NCBI RefSeq assembly: GCF_037044555.1
Contig: NZ_CP146275.1
Coordinates: 662,501 to 726,500 of the forward strand
Direction of reading: 5' to 3'
DNA: 64,000 nucleotides
Source of the DNA: Pelagibacterium nitratireducens
Lineage (GTDB): Bacteria; Pseudomonadota; Alphaproteobacteria; Rhizobiales; Devosiaceae
The notes beneath the pieces were generated by a model. It saw only the letters and a program-made list of their open reading frames with translations, ran no database searches and was not told the DNA's origin. Position numbers and translations under genes: made by a program. Positions 1-10,075 of this stretch are shown in pieces; positions within the stretch are counted from its first letter, which is position 1; each line of letters begins with the position of its first letter.

Positions 1-925
<925 letters not shown>

Positions 926-1000
926 CTCATTTACCTATAACCGCAACACCCAAACGTGTTGCAGATCAATAAAGACCAGTTTCCCCAGCGAGTTTTATCG

Positions 1001-1117
1001 ATCTGGTGGCTATGGCGAAGTGCCCAGAACCCGATCCCATTCCGAACTCGACCGTTAAACACTTCAGCGCCAATGGTACTGTGTCTTAAGGCACGGGAGA
1101 GTAGGTCGCCGCCAGAT
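1001..1117 (+). rRNA. rrf: 5S ribosomal RNA
   Basis: About 117 nt with the canonical 5S core 'cccgatcccattccgaact' and a 3' 'gggagagtaggtcgccgcca' segment. The ends 'atctggtgg' and 'ccgccagat' pair to form helix I, which sets the limits. It lies about 75 nt after 23S in the usual 23S-5S order, so it belongs to the same transcript. No tRNA follows it directly. Confidence 0.96.
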
Positions 1118-1158
1118 CTATAAAACCCGCTGGAAAACCCTTCTCAATACACAATCAC

Positions 1159-1189
1159 AAAAAGCCCCCGGTCACCCCGGGGGCTTTTT
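1159..1189 (+). terminator. Rho-independent terminator of the rRNA operon
   Basis: A GC-rich hairpin with arms 'agcccccgg' and 'ccgggggct', a tetraloop-size gap and a following T5 tract. A5 precedes it, so it may act in both directions. It sits about 40 nt after the 5S gene and is the natural end of the rRNA transcript. Confidence 0.93.
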
Positions 1190-1359
1190 GCGTTCCAATA
1201 AGACCACCCAGTCCCAAACAAACCGAGCAAGCCATCAACGCCCCGTTTCATTTGCGTGCATCGCGCACCGCAGCGCGAGGCGGTACGATAGTGAGGTTGG
1301 CAATGGCGGAAAACCGGCTTATTGCGGGCCTACGAATGAGACCACCCAGAGGACATACA

Positions 1360-1980
1360 ATGGCCCGCTACCATTCCTACGACCCCGCCGAGGGCCATGG
1401 ACTGCCCCATGATCCGATCAAGGCCATCATCGCTCCACGGCCGATCGGCTGGGTATCCTCGCTCGACAAGAATGGGCACCCCAACCTCGCGCCCTACAGC
1501 TTTTTCAACATCTTCTGTTCGGCGCCGCCCATCCTTATCTTCGGCAGCGAAGGGCGAAAGGATTCGATCAACAACATCGAGGCCACCGGGGAATTCGTCT
1601 ACAATCTGGCGAGCCGGAGGCAGGCCGAGGCGATGAATATCAGTTCGGGGTCGTTTGCTCCCGGCGTCGATGAGTTCAACGAGGCCGGACTTGAAAAGCT
1701 TGCGTCCGAGACCGTCGGGTCGCCACGGGTTGGTGGAGCGCCGGCGAGTTTTGAATGCAAGCTGCTCGAGGTCAAGGCGCTGGTCGATCTGGATGGAAAC
1801 CGTCTGGAGCGCGAACTTGTGATCGGGCAGGTGGTGCGGGTTCATATCGATGCAGACTACCTCACCGATGGCCTGTTCGACATTGAAAAGGCAGGGACAA
1901 TCGCCCGGTGCGGCTATCGTGGCGACTATGTGGAGGTCACATCGGTCTTTGAGATGCTGCGACCGGTAGTCGGACGGTAA
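1360..1980 (+). CDS. Flavin reductase family protein (DIM6/NTAB type)
   Basis: A 206-residue FMN-binding split-barrel protein. The segment 'APRPIGWVSSLDKNG' (residues about 25-39) followed by 'NLAPYSFFN' is the flavin-binding signature of the DIM6/NTAB flavoprotein group. Members bind FMN and often act as oxidoreductases or flavin reductases; the substrate here is unknown. The start is set at the ATG at 1360, which has an 'agagga' ribosome site about 7 nt upstream; an upstream in-frame ATG lacks one. It stands alone after the rRNA terminator and before two esterases on the same strand. It is probably cytoplasmic, since no signal or membrane segment is visible. Confidence 0.88.
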   Translation: MARYHSYDPAEGHGLPHDPIKAIIAPRPIGWVSSLDKNGHPNLAPYSFFNIFCSAPPILIFGSEGRKDSINNIEATGEFVYNLASRRQAEAMNISSGSFAPGVDEFNEAGLEKLASETVGSPRVGGAPASFECKLLEVKALVDLDGNRLERELVIGQVVRVHIDADYLTDGLFDIEKAGTIARCGYRGDYVEVTSVFEMLRPVVGR

Positions 1981-2091
1981 GGCTTCCTTAAGCGCTGTGG
2001 CCGCACCTGCCCTTATCCTGTCCAAAATTGGTCGCGATCGTGCGGCAGGACAGGCACTCGATACAGTTTTCTTCAAATCATCACGGCTGCA

Positions 2092-2988
2092 ATGAAAGTT
2101 TCACGTCGCCATTTTATGGGCACCGCTGGTGCGTTTGCGCTCGCCGGAGGCCTGTTCCCAAGCGCAGCGCAGGCCGTATCTCTCATGGATCCGTTCAACC
2201 TGCCTACGGCGGTCGATGGCGGGGTGATGAAAATGGGGGATGGTATAGCCTATGCCGGCGGCCCGCGTGGCAAGCTCGATGTGTATGTGCAGCAGAACCC
2301 CAAGGGCAACGCACCGGTCGTGATGTTCATCTATGGCGGCGGCTGGAGCCGGGGAGAGCGTTGGGAATATGATTTCGTGGGTCGCGCGTTTGCGTCGCGG
2401 GGCTTTGTTACGGTCATTGCCGATTATCGGCTGGTTCCCGAAGTCACCTATCCTGCCTTTCTCTACGATATTGCGGTCGCGGCCAAATGGGTGGAAGACA
2501 ATATCGCGACCTTCGGGGGTAATCCCGACAAGCTGTTTTTGGCCGGACATTCGGCGGGAGCCTATAACGCGGTGATGCTGGGGCTCGATCCGACCTTCCT
2601 GCGCGAGGCGGGATCGACCCTCAAGGTGCGCGGCATCGCCGGTCTTGCCGGCCCCTACGATTTCTATCCATTCGAATTCAACGAGGTGCGAGAAGCGTTC
2701 GGCTATGCGCCCAACCCCGAGGGCACTCAGCCGGTTCGGCTTGTAACTCCAGCAGCACCGCCGATGTTTCTGGCGGCGGGAAATCTCGATCTGATCGTCA
2801 AGACCGACAACACGACGGCTCTTGCTGCAAAGCTGCGCGAAAACAACGTGCCGGTCGATGAGCGCTATTATGACGGGATCGGGCATATGGAGATCGTTAC
2901 CGCTCTGGGGGCGATGCTGCGCTGGCGCGCGCCGGTGCTCGACGATGTCGTCAACTTCTTCTCCAGCCTCGGGGCGCTCGACGCTTAA
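2092..2988 (+). CDS. Exported alpha/beta-hydrolase (esterase/lipase-like)
   Basis: A 298-residue alpha/beta hydrolase. The N-terminus has 'SRRHFMGTAGAFALAGG' followed by 'AAQA', which looks like a Tat-type signal peptide with signal-peptidase cleavage near residue 28. The nucleophile elbow GHSAG puts Ser154 as nucleophile. An Asp in 'GNLDLIV' and a His in 'GIGHMEI' complete the triad. The oxyanion region reads YGGGW (residues 81-85) where hormone-sensitive-lipase-like esterases normally have HGGG. A paralogue follows 31 nt downstream with the same YGGGW, suggesting a duplicated pair of periplasmic esterases. The substrate cannot be told from sequence. Confidence 0.87.
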   Translation: MKVSRRHFMGTAGAFALAGGLFPSAAQAVSLMDPFNLPTAVDGGVMKMGDGIAYAGGPRGKLDVYVQQNPKGNAPVVMFIYGGGWSRGERWEYDFVGRAFASRGFVTVIADYRLVPEVTYPAFLYDIAVAAKWVEDNIATFGGNPDKLFLAGHSAGAYNAVMLGLDPTFLREAGSTLKVRGIAGLAGPYDFYPFEFNEVREAFGYAPNPEGTQPVRLVTPAAPPMFLAAGNLDLIVKTDNTTALAAKLRENNVPVDERYYDGIGHMEIVTALGAMLRWRAPVLDDVVNFFSSLGALDA

Positions 2989-3019
2989 GGCGGTCAAACC
3001 GGCTTGGGGACCAGACTGA

Positions 3020-3946
3020 ATGAAACCATGTGGCCCGTTCAAACGTAACAAGGGCATGGATTTCAAAACGCGTGCCCTTGTCTGGGCGGGAGCACTGATG
3101 ATGGGGGCGATTTCGGGGCTTTTCGGATTTGCCAATGCGTTTTCGCCCGTCGGTGTCTTCAACGCGCTGGTTCCCAAGGATGGCGGTGTTACAATCGAGC
3201 GCAACATACCGTTCGGTGTTCACCCGCGGCAAAAGCTCGATATCTATCGGCCCACCAATGACGCGACCGGACTTCCGGTCATCTATTTCAGCTATGGCGG
3301 CGGCTGGGAATCCGGCGACAAGGAAGAGTACAGCTTTGTCGGCCGGGCGCTGGCGGCCCGTGGCTATGTGACGGTCATCGCCGACTATCGGCTGGTGCCC
3401 GACGTTGTGTATCCCGACTTTGTCGCCGACAACGGGTTGGCCGTTCAATGGGTCACCGACACGATCGGGAGCTATGGTGGCGATCCGGGCCGAATGGTTC
3501 TCATGGGGCATTCGGCGGGCGCTTATAATGTCACGATGCTGGCGCTCGATCCCAAGTTCGGGGTCGATCTGTCAAATGTCAGGGCCATAGTGGGGCTGTC
3601 CGGGCCGTACGATTTTTATCCCTTCGACGTGTCGCAATCGCAGAACGCGTTCGGCGATTTTCCACAGCCCGAGCAAACCCAGCCGGTCAACCTTGTGTCG
3701 CGAGATCTGCCGCCGGTTTTTCTGGGGCACGGGGACAAGGACGAGACGGTTTTTCTGCGCAATTCGGTGACACTGGCCGAAGAGATGACCGAGTCCGGTA
3801 TCGATGTGTCACTCCAAATCTATGAGGGCGCCAATCACGCCGATACGCTGGTCTCAATGGCGATGCCACTGCGCTGGCGATATCGGGTGCTTGATGATGT
3901 GCTGGCGTTTCTCGACGCCAACGCCGTCTCGGGCCCGATTTCCTAG
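3020..3946 (+). CDS. Alpha/beta-hydrolase, membrane-anchored or exported paralogue
   Basis: 308 residues, clearly homologous along its length to the hydrolase just upstream. GHSAG gives nucleophile Ser165. YGGGW at residues 92-96 is again in place of HGGG, an Asp lies in 'GDKDETV' and a His in 'GANHADT'. The N-terminus has one hydrophobic segment (about residues 18-40) that could be a signal peptide or anchor. The ATG at 3020 has a 'gggga' site 9 nt upstream; an ATG at 3056 would shorten the protein by 12 residues and is also plausible. The stop codon overlaps the stop of the convergent aminotransferase gene, leaving no room for a terminator. Confidence 0.85.
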   Translation: MKPCGPFKRNKGMDFKTRALVWAGALMMGAISGLFGFANAFSPVGVFNALVPKDGGVTIERNIPFGVHPRQKLDIYRPTNDATGLPVIYFSYGGGWESGDKEEYSFVGRALAARGYVTVIADYRLVPDVVYPDFVADNGLAVQWVTDTIGSYGGDPGRMVLMGHSAGAYNVTMLALDPKFGVDLSNVRAIVGLSGPYDFYPFDVSQSQNAFGDFPQPEQTQPVNLVSRDLPPVFLGHGDKDETVFLRNSVTLAEEMTESGIDVSLQIYEGANHADTLVSMAMPLRWRYRVLDDVLAFLDANAVSGPIS

Positions 3947-5109
3947 CGTTTGAGGAAGCGCTCCAGGCGCTCAAGTCCCACAGCGATCTTGTCGGGCCCG
4001 GCGGCAAAGCACCAGCGCAGCCAGCCCTCCCCCTCCGGCCCGAAGGCGCTGCCGGGCGCCAGACCCAGGCCATAATCGGCGACGAGGGTTTTGGCCGTCG
4101 CCATGTCGTCGGGTTCGCCGTCGATGCGGAAAAAGGCGTACATGGCGCCATCCGCCTCGGGGATTTCGATGCGGCCCATATGCGAAAGGCCATCGAGCAA
4201 GGCGCTGCGCGATGCGGCCAGGCCGGACCTGAGCGCGGCGACCGTTTGTTCTCCTCTCGGGTCGGTCAGCGCGGCAAGGCCGCCCCTCTGGATGAAGGAT
4301 GGGGCACAGGAGGTATTGTATTCAATGACTTTGGGGACGTCGGACATCATAGCCTGGGGCAAGGTCAGCCAGCCCAATCGCCAGCCGGTCATGCGCCAGG
4401 ACTTGGAAAAGGAATTGACGCGGACGATGCGGTCGTCGGGCTCGGCGTGCCGGAGCATAGACGGCGCTGCGTCGCTGCCGTCAAATATCAGCCGTTCGTA
4501 AACCTCGTCGGTGAGGACCCAGATCCCGTGCTTGCGGCAATGCTCGAGGATGGTTTTCTGCGCCTCCCGATCAAGGGTGAACCCGGTTGGATTGTTGGGC
4601 GCATTGATGATCACCATCCGTGTTTGGGGGGTGAGCGTATCGAGCAGGCGCTCGATATCCAGAGACCATTTTCCATCTGCAACGCTCAAGGGAAAGCGGA
4701 CGATTTCGGCACCCAGAAGCCGTGGGGCTTCGGCGATATTGGGCCAGATGGGAGTGATGACAACGACCCTGTCCCCGGGCGAGACGATGAGCTGGTTTGC
4801 GATCATCAGGGCCGACACGCCCGAACCGGTAATGGCGATCTGTTCGGGGCTGGAAGGTATGGCTTGCAGCCTGCTTTCATAGCCGGCAACGGCCTCGCGC
4901 AGTTCTGGAAGGCCAAGATTGTGAACATAGAAGGTCTCGCCATCGGCCAGCGCCTTCTGTGCCGCCTCGCGGATGAAGGGCGGCGTGACCTCGTCGCCTT
5001 CGCCGAACCAGAAGGGTGCGATGTCGGTCCGGCCCATGCCGGCGTTGGCGATATCGCGGATACGCGAGGATGAGAGGGCCGAAACCTGCGGTCGGGCAGT
5101 GGCGGACAT
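3943..5109 (-). CDS. PLP-dependent class I/II aminotransferase
   Basis: 388 residues of the fold-type I aminotransferase family. Visible landmarks are the substrate and cofactor site 'NNPTG' (Asn173), 'DEVY' (Asp201) and the Schiff-base lysine in 'NSFSKSWRMTG' (Lys236), then 'WRLGW'. The start is the ATG at 5109, with a 'gaaag' site upstream. An upstream in-frame extension would run into the permease gene. It begins 13 nt after potI and is the last gene of the putrescine-type transporter operon. It may process the imported amine or a breakdown product, which is inference; aspartate-type substrates are equally possible. Confidence 0.88.
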   Translation of the reverse strand: MSATARPQVSALSSSRIRDIANAGMGRTDIAPFWFGEGDEVTPPFIREAAQKALADGETFYVHNLGLPELREAVAGYESRLQAIPSSPEQIAITGSGVSALMIANQLIVSPGDRVVVITPIWPNIAEAPRLLGAEIVRFPLSVADGKWSLDIERLLDTLTPQTRMVIINAPNNPTGFTLDREAQKTILEHCRKHGIWVLTDEVYERLIFDGSDAAPSMLRHAEPDDRIVRVNSFSKSWRMTGWRLGWLTLPQAMMSDVPKVIEYNTSCAPSFIQRGGLAALTDPRGEQTVAALRSGLAASRSALLDGLSHMGRIEIPEADGAMYAFFRIDGEPDDMATAKTLVADYGLGLAPGSAFGPEGEGWLRWCFAAGPDKIAVGLERLERFLKR

Positions 5110-5122
5110 GGTGGTCTTTCGC

Positions 5123-5923
5123 TCAGGTGTTGGTTTGACGGCGGGCACCGATGATGGTGGCGGCGACGACGCCGATGGCAACGATTGCAATGATGATGGT
5201 GGCCAGTGCGTTGACGTCAGGAGAGACGCCGAGGCGGATTTTCGAGAAAATCACCATGGGCAGGGTGGATGACCCGGGCCCTGAAACGAAACTGGCGATT
5301 ACCAGATCGTCGAGCGATAGCGTGAAGGCCAGGAGCCACCCCGAAATCAGCGCGGGCGCGATGATGGGCAGGGTGATGTCAAAGAAAACCCGTAAGGGTG
5401 TGGCGCCCAGATCCATTGCCGCTTCGTCGAGCGAGCGGTCCATGTCCACGAGGCGTGAGCGCACGACCACGGTGACATAGGCCATGCAGAATGTTGAGTG
5501 GGCAATGGTGATTGTCGTAAAGCCCCTTCCGCCCGGCCAGCCAATCAGGGCTTCCATGGAAACGAACAACAGCAGGGCCGAAAGCCCGGTTATGACTTCA
5601 GGCATGACAAGGGGCGCTGAGACCATGCCGGTGAGCGCCGTCTTGCCGCGGAACTTGCCGAGCCGGGTGAGGGCGATGCCGGCCAGCGTGCCGAGCACCG
5701 TGGCGATGGTGGCGCTGACGGCAGCGATCTGCAGGCTCAAGAGCCCGGCCGCGACAACCTGGGAATCGCCAAACAGCGAGGCGTACCAGCGCAGGGAAAA
5801 TCCCGTCCATACCGTCACCAGCCGGCTTTCGTTGAACGAGAAGACAACCAGCGAAACGATGGGCGCGTAGAGGAACACAAAGCCGATAACCGCCATAATC
5901 GTGGTGAAATATCCGCGCTTCAT
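5123..5923 (-). CDS. potI: Putrescine-type ABC transporter permease PotI/PotC-like
   Basis: 266 residues with six predicted membrane segments. The cytoplasmic EAA loop 'EAAMDLGATPLRVFFDITLP' identifies a BPD-type inner-membrane permease of the spermidine/putrescine group. The start is the ATG at 5923, overlapping the stop of the upstream permease by 4 bp (ATGA), which implies translational coupling. It forms the transmembrane heterodimer with PotH. Confidence 0.92.
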   Translation of the reverse strand: MKRGYFTTIMAVIGFVFLYAPIVSLVVFSFNESRLVTVWTGFSLRWYASLFGDSQVVAAGLLSLQIAAVSATIATVLGTLAGIALTRLGKFRGKTALTGMVSAPLVMPEVITGLSALLLFVSMEALIGWPGGRGFTTITIAHSTFCMAYVTVVVRSRLVDMDRSLDEAAMDLGATPLRVFFDITLPIIAPALISGWLLAFTLSLDDLVIASFVSGPGSSTLPMVIFSKIRLGVSPDVNALATIIIAIVAIGVVAATIIGARRQTNT

Positions 5924-6873
5924 GCGTCCTTCTCCACCACGGCATTTTGAGCACGGCTCAAGAGCATGATCGGGACCACGAGGATGACCAGCATGACGAT
6001 GGCGACGGCCGAGGCCACGGGCCAGTCGCGATTGGCGAAAAACTCGTCCCAAAGCACACGGCCGATCATCAGCGTATCGGCGCCGCCCAAGAGCGAGGGA
6101 ATGACGAATTCGCCGATGGCAGGAATAAAGACCAGCATGGAACCGGCAATCACGCCGGGCATGGAAAGTGGAAGCGTGACCGTCAAAAACGTCATAAAGG
6201 GCCGCGCGCCCAGATCGGCCGAGGCTTCGATCAGGCTCTGATCGAGTTTGACCAGAGCCGTATAGATCGGGAGGATCATGAAGGGCAGGTAGGTATAGAC
6301 GATGCCCACAAAGACAGCGCCTTCGGTCTGGAGCATGGTGATCGGTTCATCGATGATGCCGAGCCCGACCAGCGCGTTGTTGATGATGCCGTTGCGGCCC
6401 AGAAATCCCATCCACGCATAGACCCGCAAGAGGAACGACGTCCAGAAGGGCAGGATGACCAGCATGAGCAGCAGGTTGCGGTATTTGTCGTCGGAGCGTG
6501 CAATGAACCATGCCATGGGGTAGGCAAGGACCAGCGAAATGGCTGTCGAGATTGCGGCGATGCGCACCGAGTTGATGTAGGCGTTGGCGTAGAGCGCGTC
6601 CTGGAGAATGAACAGAAAGTTCGAAAAATGCAGGGTGATCGAAAGCGACCCGTCGGCGCCCCAGATGAACATCGGCAGATAGGGCGGCTGGCCCAGTGCA
6701 AAAGCGCTGAGCGCGATCTTGAAGACCACCAGGAGCGGAATGAGGAAGAATACCGCCAGCCACAGCGTCGGCGCGATAATCACTGCGGAGCGTCCGGAAA
6801 TGCCCAGCCGGTACAGGCCGTTGGCAATGAAGGTCCACGCCCTGCGCCGGGGCTGCATTTCCCCCATGCTCAC
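5920..6873 (-). CDS. potH: Putrescine-type ABC transporter permease PotH/PotB-like
   Basis: 317 residues. A cytoplasmic N-terminus is followed by six membrane segments, with the coupling loop 'EASADLGARPFMTFLTVTLP' before the last two helices. The GTG start at 6873 overlaps the upstream potG stop as GTGA. An ATG six bases further in (6867) is an alternative start. It pairs with PotI. Confidence 0.92.
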   Translation of the reverse strand: MSMGEMQPRRRAWTFIANGLYRLGISGRSAVIIAPTLWLAVFFLIPLLVVFKIALSAFALGQPPYLPMFIWGADGSLSITLHFSNFLFILQDALYANAYINSVRIAAISTAISLVLAYPMAWFIARSDDKYRNLLLMLVILPFWTSFLLRVYAWMGFLGRNGIINNALVGLGIIDEPITMLQTEGAVFVGIVYTYLPFMILPIYTALVKLDQSLIEASADLGARPFMTFLTVTLPLSMPGVIAGSMLVFIPAIGEFVIPSLLGGADTLMIGRVLWDEFFANRDWPVASAVAIVMLVILVVPIMLLSRAQNAVVEKDA

Positions 6874-8012
6874 GAAGTCAGCACCGCGCCGGCATCAGCC
6901 TCCCAGGAGACGAATACCTTTTCGTCCCAGCTGATGGATTCGGGGGCGTAGCGGGAAGAATTGGTCTGAGAGACGTGGATGCGCTTGCCACTGTCGAGAA
7001 CGATGCGGAAAACGCTCATATCGCCGAGATAGGCAACGTCTTCGACTAGCCCGTGGGTGATGTTTGCACCGCCTTCGGGGCGTTCACGCGAGAGCACCAT
7101 CTTTTCAGGGCGGATGGCGTACCACAGGGTCTGCTCGGGAGCGCAATCGACGCCGTGCGACACATAAATATCGCAGCCGGCCTCGGCCGAGGAATCGATG
7201 CGGATATGGTCGTCCTCATCTTCGGTGACCACGCCTTCGAACATGTTGACCGAGCCCACAAACCCCGCGACGAAGCGGGTGTTGGGAAACTCATAGATTT
7301 CCTGAGGTTCGCCGATCTGGGCGATCTTGCCATCGTTCATGACACCGATGCGGGTCGAGAGCGTCATGGCCTCTTCCTGGTCGTGGGTGACCACAATAAA
7401 CGTCACGCCGAGGCTTTCCTGGATCTTGACCAGTTCATACTGGGTCTCCTCGCGCAGCTTCTTGTCGAGCGCGCCGAGGGGTTCATCGAGCAGGAGCAGT
7501 TTGGGGCGCTTGGCCAGCGAGCGGGCCAGGGCGACGCGCTGACGCTGGCCGCCCGAGAGCTGGTGGGGCTTGCGTTTGGCGAAAGGCTCGAGCCGGGTGA
7601 GCTTCAAGAGCTCGGCCACGCGGTCGGAGATGTCGGAGCGTCCCATGCCCTGGCGCTTGAGGCCGTAGGCTATGTTGTTTTCGACGCTCATATGCGGAAA
7701 GAGCGCATAGGACTGGAACATCATGTTGATGGGGCGGTGATAGGGGGGCACGTTGGCCATGTCCTGACCATCGATCTCAATGGTGCCCGTGGTGATCGAT
7801 TCAAAGCCGGCCAGCATGCGCAGAAGCGTCGATTTTCCCGATCCCGATCCGCCGAGCAGGCAGAACAGCTCGCCCTTGTAGATGTCGAGGGAGACGTCCT
7901 CGACGGCATAGACGTCGCCGAAGGTCTTGGTGACGTTGCGGATGCGCACAAACGGCTTGGCGCCCGCATCGCGCCAGGGGCGCGCATCAGCGGCGATTTG
8001 AGGCTTTTTCAA
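6870..8012 (-). CDS. potG: Putrescine-type ABC transporter ATP-binding protein (PotG/PotA)
   Basis: About 380 residues. Walker A is 'GGSGSGKS' (54-61), the Q-loop lies in 'PINMMFQSYALFPHMSV', the signature is 'LSGGQ' (152-156) and Walker B is 'LLLLDEP'. A C-terminal TOBE-type regulatory domain follows. The '[20 protein letters not shown]' stretch is close to E. coli PotG. No ATG precedes Walker A. I chose TTG at 8012, which follows a 'gggga' motif and starts after an intergenic hairpin; TTG at 8078 is possible but would put the hairpin inside the gene. It powers uptake through PotH/PotI. Confidence 0.9.
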   Translation of the reverse strand: MKKPQIAADARPWRDAGAKPFVRIRNVTKTFGDVYAVEDVSLDIYKGELFCLLGGSGSGKSTLLRMLAGFESITTGTIEIDGQDMANVPPYHRPINMMFQSYALFPHMSVENNIAYGLKRQGMGRSDISDRVAELLKLTRLEPFAKRKPHQLSGGQRQRVALARSLAKRPKLLLLDEPLGALDKKLREETQYELVKIQESLGVTFIVVTHDQEEAMTLSTRIGVMNDGKIAQIGEPQEIYEFPNTRFVAGFVGSVNMFEGVVTEDEDDHIRIDSSAEAGCDIYVSHGVDCAPEQTLWYAIRPEKMVLSRERPEGGANITHGLVEDVAYLGDMSVFRIVLDSGKRIHVSQTNSSRYAPESISWDEKVFVSWEADAGAVLTS

Positions 8013-8046
8013 AAGAGGATTTCCCCATCCCCGAACAAGAAGAATT

Positions 8047-8072
8047 GGCAGGGCACCATAATGCGCCCTGCC
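8047..8072 (-). other. Intercistronic hairpin between potF and potG
   Basis: Perfect 8-bp arms 'ggcagggc' and 'gccctgcc' around a 10-nt loop lie between the binding-protein gene and the ATPase gene. No T-tract follows, so full termination is unlikely. Such hairpins after periplasmic binding-protein genes commonly stabilise the upstream mRNA, so that binding protein is made in excess. That role is inferred here. A second example lies at 38790-38818. Confidence 0.7.
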
Positions 8073-8089
8073 ATGCAAGATATCGTCGC

Positions 8090-9181
8090 TCAGACGCCGG
8101 TCTTGATGCGGGTCCAGGCGCGGGTCAGAAGCCGATCATATGAGGGCGAGCGGGCCTTGAGCGGGAAGAGATTGGCCATCACCTCTTCGGTCGGATAGAT
8201 CGCCGGGTCATTGAGGACTTCCGGATCGACGAGTTCATCGGCCGCTGCGTTGGGATTGGCGTACCAGACGTAGTTGGTGATGTCGGCGGCGATCTGTGGC
8301 TCGAGGATGAAATTTATGAAGGCGTGAGCCGATTCGGGGTTCGGCGCATCGGCGGGAATGGCCATCATGTCGAACCAGATCGAGGCACCTTCCTCGGGAA
8401 TGACGTAAGCGATTTCAACGCCTTGGTCGGCCTCGGCGGCGCGATCTGCGGCGATGAAGATGTCACCGGAATAGCCCACTGCCAGACAGATTTCGCCATT
8501 GGCGAGATCGGAGATGTACTGGGAGGAGTGGAAGGAGCGGATATGGGGGCGGATCGAGCCGATCAGCTGCTCGGCCGCTTCAAGGTCTTGGGGGTCTTCG
8601 GAGTTGGGATCGAGGCCGAGATAGTTGAGTGCGGCAGCGACCATTTCGACCGGTGCGTCGAGGACCGAGATGCCGCAATCGGCCAGCTGGGCGGCGATTT
8701 CGGGGTCAAAGAGCAGGTCCCAGCTTTGAAGCGGGCCGTCTTCGCCCAGACGCTCGGTGATGGCGCCGATGTTGTAGCCGATGCCGGTGGTGCCCCACAT
8801 GTAGGGGACCGAATACTGGCTGCCGGGATCGTGCGCCTCGACGATTTCCATGATGGCGGGGTCGAGGTTTTCGATGTTGGGGATCATGGACTTGTCGAGC
8901 GGCTGGAACAGGCCGATGGGGATCTGGCGCTCGAGGAAAAAGCCCGAGGGAACAACGACATCGTAGCCCGATGAGCCAGCCAGAAGCCGGGCTTCGACGA
9001 TTTCGTTGGAGTCGAAGACGTCGTAATTGGTGGCGATGGAGGTCTCGGTGGTGAACTTTTCGAGGGTGTCCTCGGCGATGTAGTCGGACCAGTTGTAGAT
9101 GTTGACCGTCTGGTCCTGCGCAATGGCGGCGGTGGCCAGCAGGGAAGCGGTAAGGCTAAGGAAAATCAATGGCTTGTGCAT
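8090..9181 (-). CDS. potF: Putrescine-type ABC transporter substrate-binding protein (PotF-like)
   Basis: 363 residues. The signal peptide 'MHKPLIFLSLTASLLATAAIA' is cleaved near residue 21. The mature start with 'NIYNWSDYIAEDT', then 'YDVFDSNEIVE' and a C-terminal 'RTRAWTRIKTG' parallel E. coli PotF closely. The putrescine ligands cannot be confirmed one by one. The gene order binding protein, ATPase, permease, permease equals potFGHI. The start is the ATG at 9181. It is the first gene of a five-gene operon that ends in an aminotransferase. Confidence 0.93.
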   Translation of the reverse strand: MHKPLIFLSLTASLLATAAIAQDQTVNIYNWSDYIAEDTLEKFTTETSIATNYDVFDSNEIVEARLLAGSSGYDVVVPSGFFLERQIPIGLFQPLDKSMIPNIENLDPAIMEIVEAHDPGSQYSVPYMWGTTGIGYNIGAITERLGEDGPLQSWDLLFDPEIAAQLADCGISVLDAPVEMVAAALNYLGLDPNSEDPQDLEAAEQLIGSIRPHIRSFHSSQYISDLANGEICLAVGYSGDIFIAADRAAEADQGVEIAYVIPEEGASIWFDMMAIPADAPNPESAHAFINFILEPQIAADITNYVWYANPNAAADELVDPEVLNDPAIYPTEEVMANLFPLKARSPSYDRLLTRAWTRIKTGV

Positions 9182-9532
9182 GGTGACGGAGGTCCCTTTC
9201 GAAAAGAAAAAGAGATGGTGACAATGTCGTGCGACTGCTCCGGAGTTCGCTCTTGGCGGCGTCAACCACACGGCACTCCCTTCGCCGCTTCACCAATCGG
9301 ATACGAGGATCAAACCCCGCGCGCGGACCCGACCGCTAGGCATAAAAAGGTCGATTTCCGCATTACAGGCAAGCGCGATCCCTGAAAAGCGAAATTGTGG
9401 GCAATGGACGTCTCAGGCACCGAAATCTTTCCATGCATGCATCGTGGGGTCAACAATTGGCGCAAAAGCTATGGACTTGAGCGTTCGGAGCCACAAGATT
9501 GCGAAACATTGACACCTTAATGACGGTGCATG
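9182..9532. other. Intergenic region upstream of potF
   Basis: About 350 nt between the start of potF and the bacterioferritin terminator. It should hold the potF promoter on the minus strand. I see no convincing operator, RNA gene or small coding frame. Confidence 0.6.
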
Positions 9533-9565
9533 AAAAAGCCCCCGCACCGGAAGCGATGCGGGGGC
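9533..9565 (-). terminator. Rho-independent terminator after bfr
   Basis: Arms 'gcccccgca' and 'tgcgggggc' (9 bp) are followed on the minus strand by T5. It lies about 25 nt beyond the bfr stop codon and ends the bfd-bfr transcript. Confidence 0.93.
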
Positions 9566-9589
9566 ATAAAATGCCAATCGATTTGTCGC

Positions 9590-10075
9590 CTATTCGGCTT
9601 CGTTGGCTGGTTTGGCGTTGAGCTGGCCGTATTTTTCCACGCCGATCTTGTCGAGCAGATCGAGCTCGGTTTCCAAAAAGTCGGTATGGCCTTCCTCGTC
9701 GGTCAGCAGGTCTTCGAACAGGCGCTGGGTGACGTAGTCGCCGAGGTCGTTACACAGCTTGCGGCTCTCGCGATAGGAGGCGATGGCGTCAAGTTCGCCG
9801 GCCAGATCGGCCTCGAGCACTTCCTTGATGTTCTGGCCGATGCGCAAGGGCGCGACGCGCTGGAGGTTGGGATGACCCTCAAGGAAGATGATGCGGTCGA
9901 TAAGCTTGTCGGCGTGGTGCATCTCCTCGATGGATTCGGCCCGCTCCTTTTCGGCCAGGCGCTTGAAGCCCCAGTCGCTGAGCAGACGGTAGTGAACCCA
10001 ATACTGGTTGATGGCTCCCAGTTCGAGAAAGAGCGCTTCGTTAAGCCGCTCGATGATCTTTGCGTCGCCTTTCAC
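9590..10075 (-). CDS. bfr: Bacterioferritin
   Basis: 161 residues, the normal family length. It forms the 24-subunit heme-containing iron-storage shell. Read from the GTG at 10075, residue numbers match E. coli Bfr exactly: ferroxidase ligands Glu18, Glu51, His54, Glu94, Glu127 and His130, and heme ligand Met52 in '[10 protein letters not shown]'. That GTG lies 5 nt after a very strong ribosome site (AAGGAGG), which decides the start against an upstream GTG that overlaps the site. The gene overlaps the upstream bfd frame by 35 nt. Confidence 0.96.
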   Translation of the reverse strand: MKGDAKIIERLNEALFLELGAINQYWVHYRLLSDWGFKRLAEKERAESIEEMHHADKLIDRIIFLEGHPNLQRVAPLRIGQNIKEVLEADLAGELDAIASYRESRKLCNDLGDYVTQRLFEDLLTDEEGHTDFLETELDLLDKIGVEKYGQLNAKPANEAE

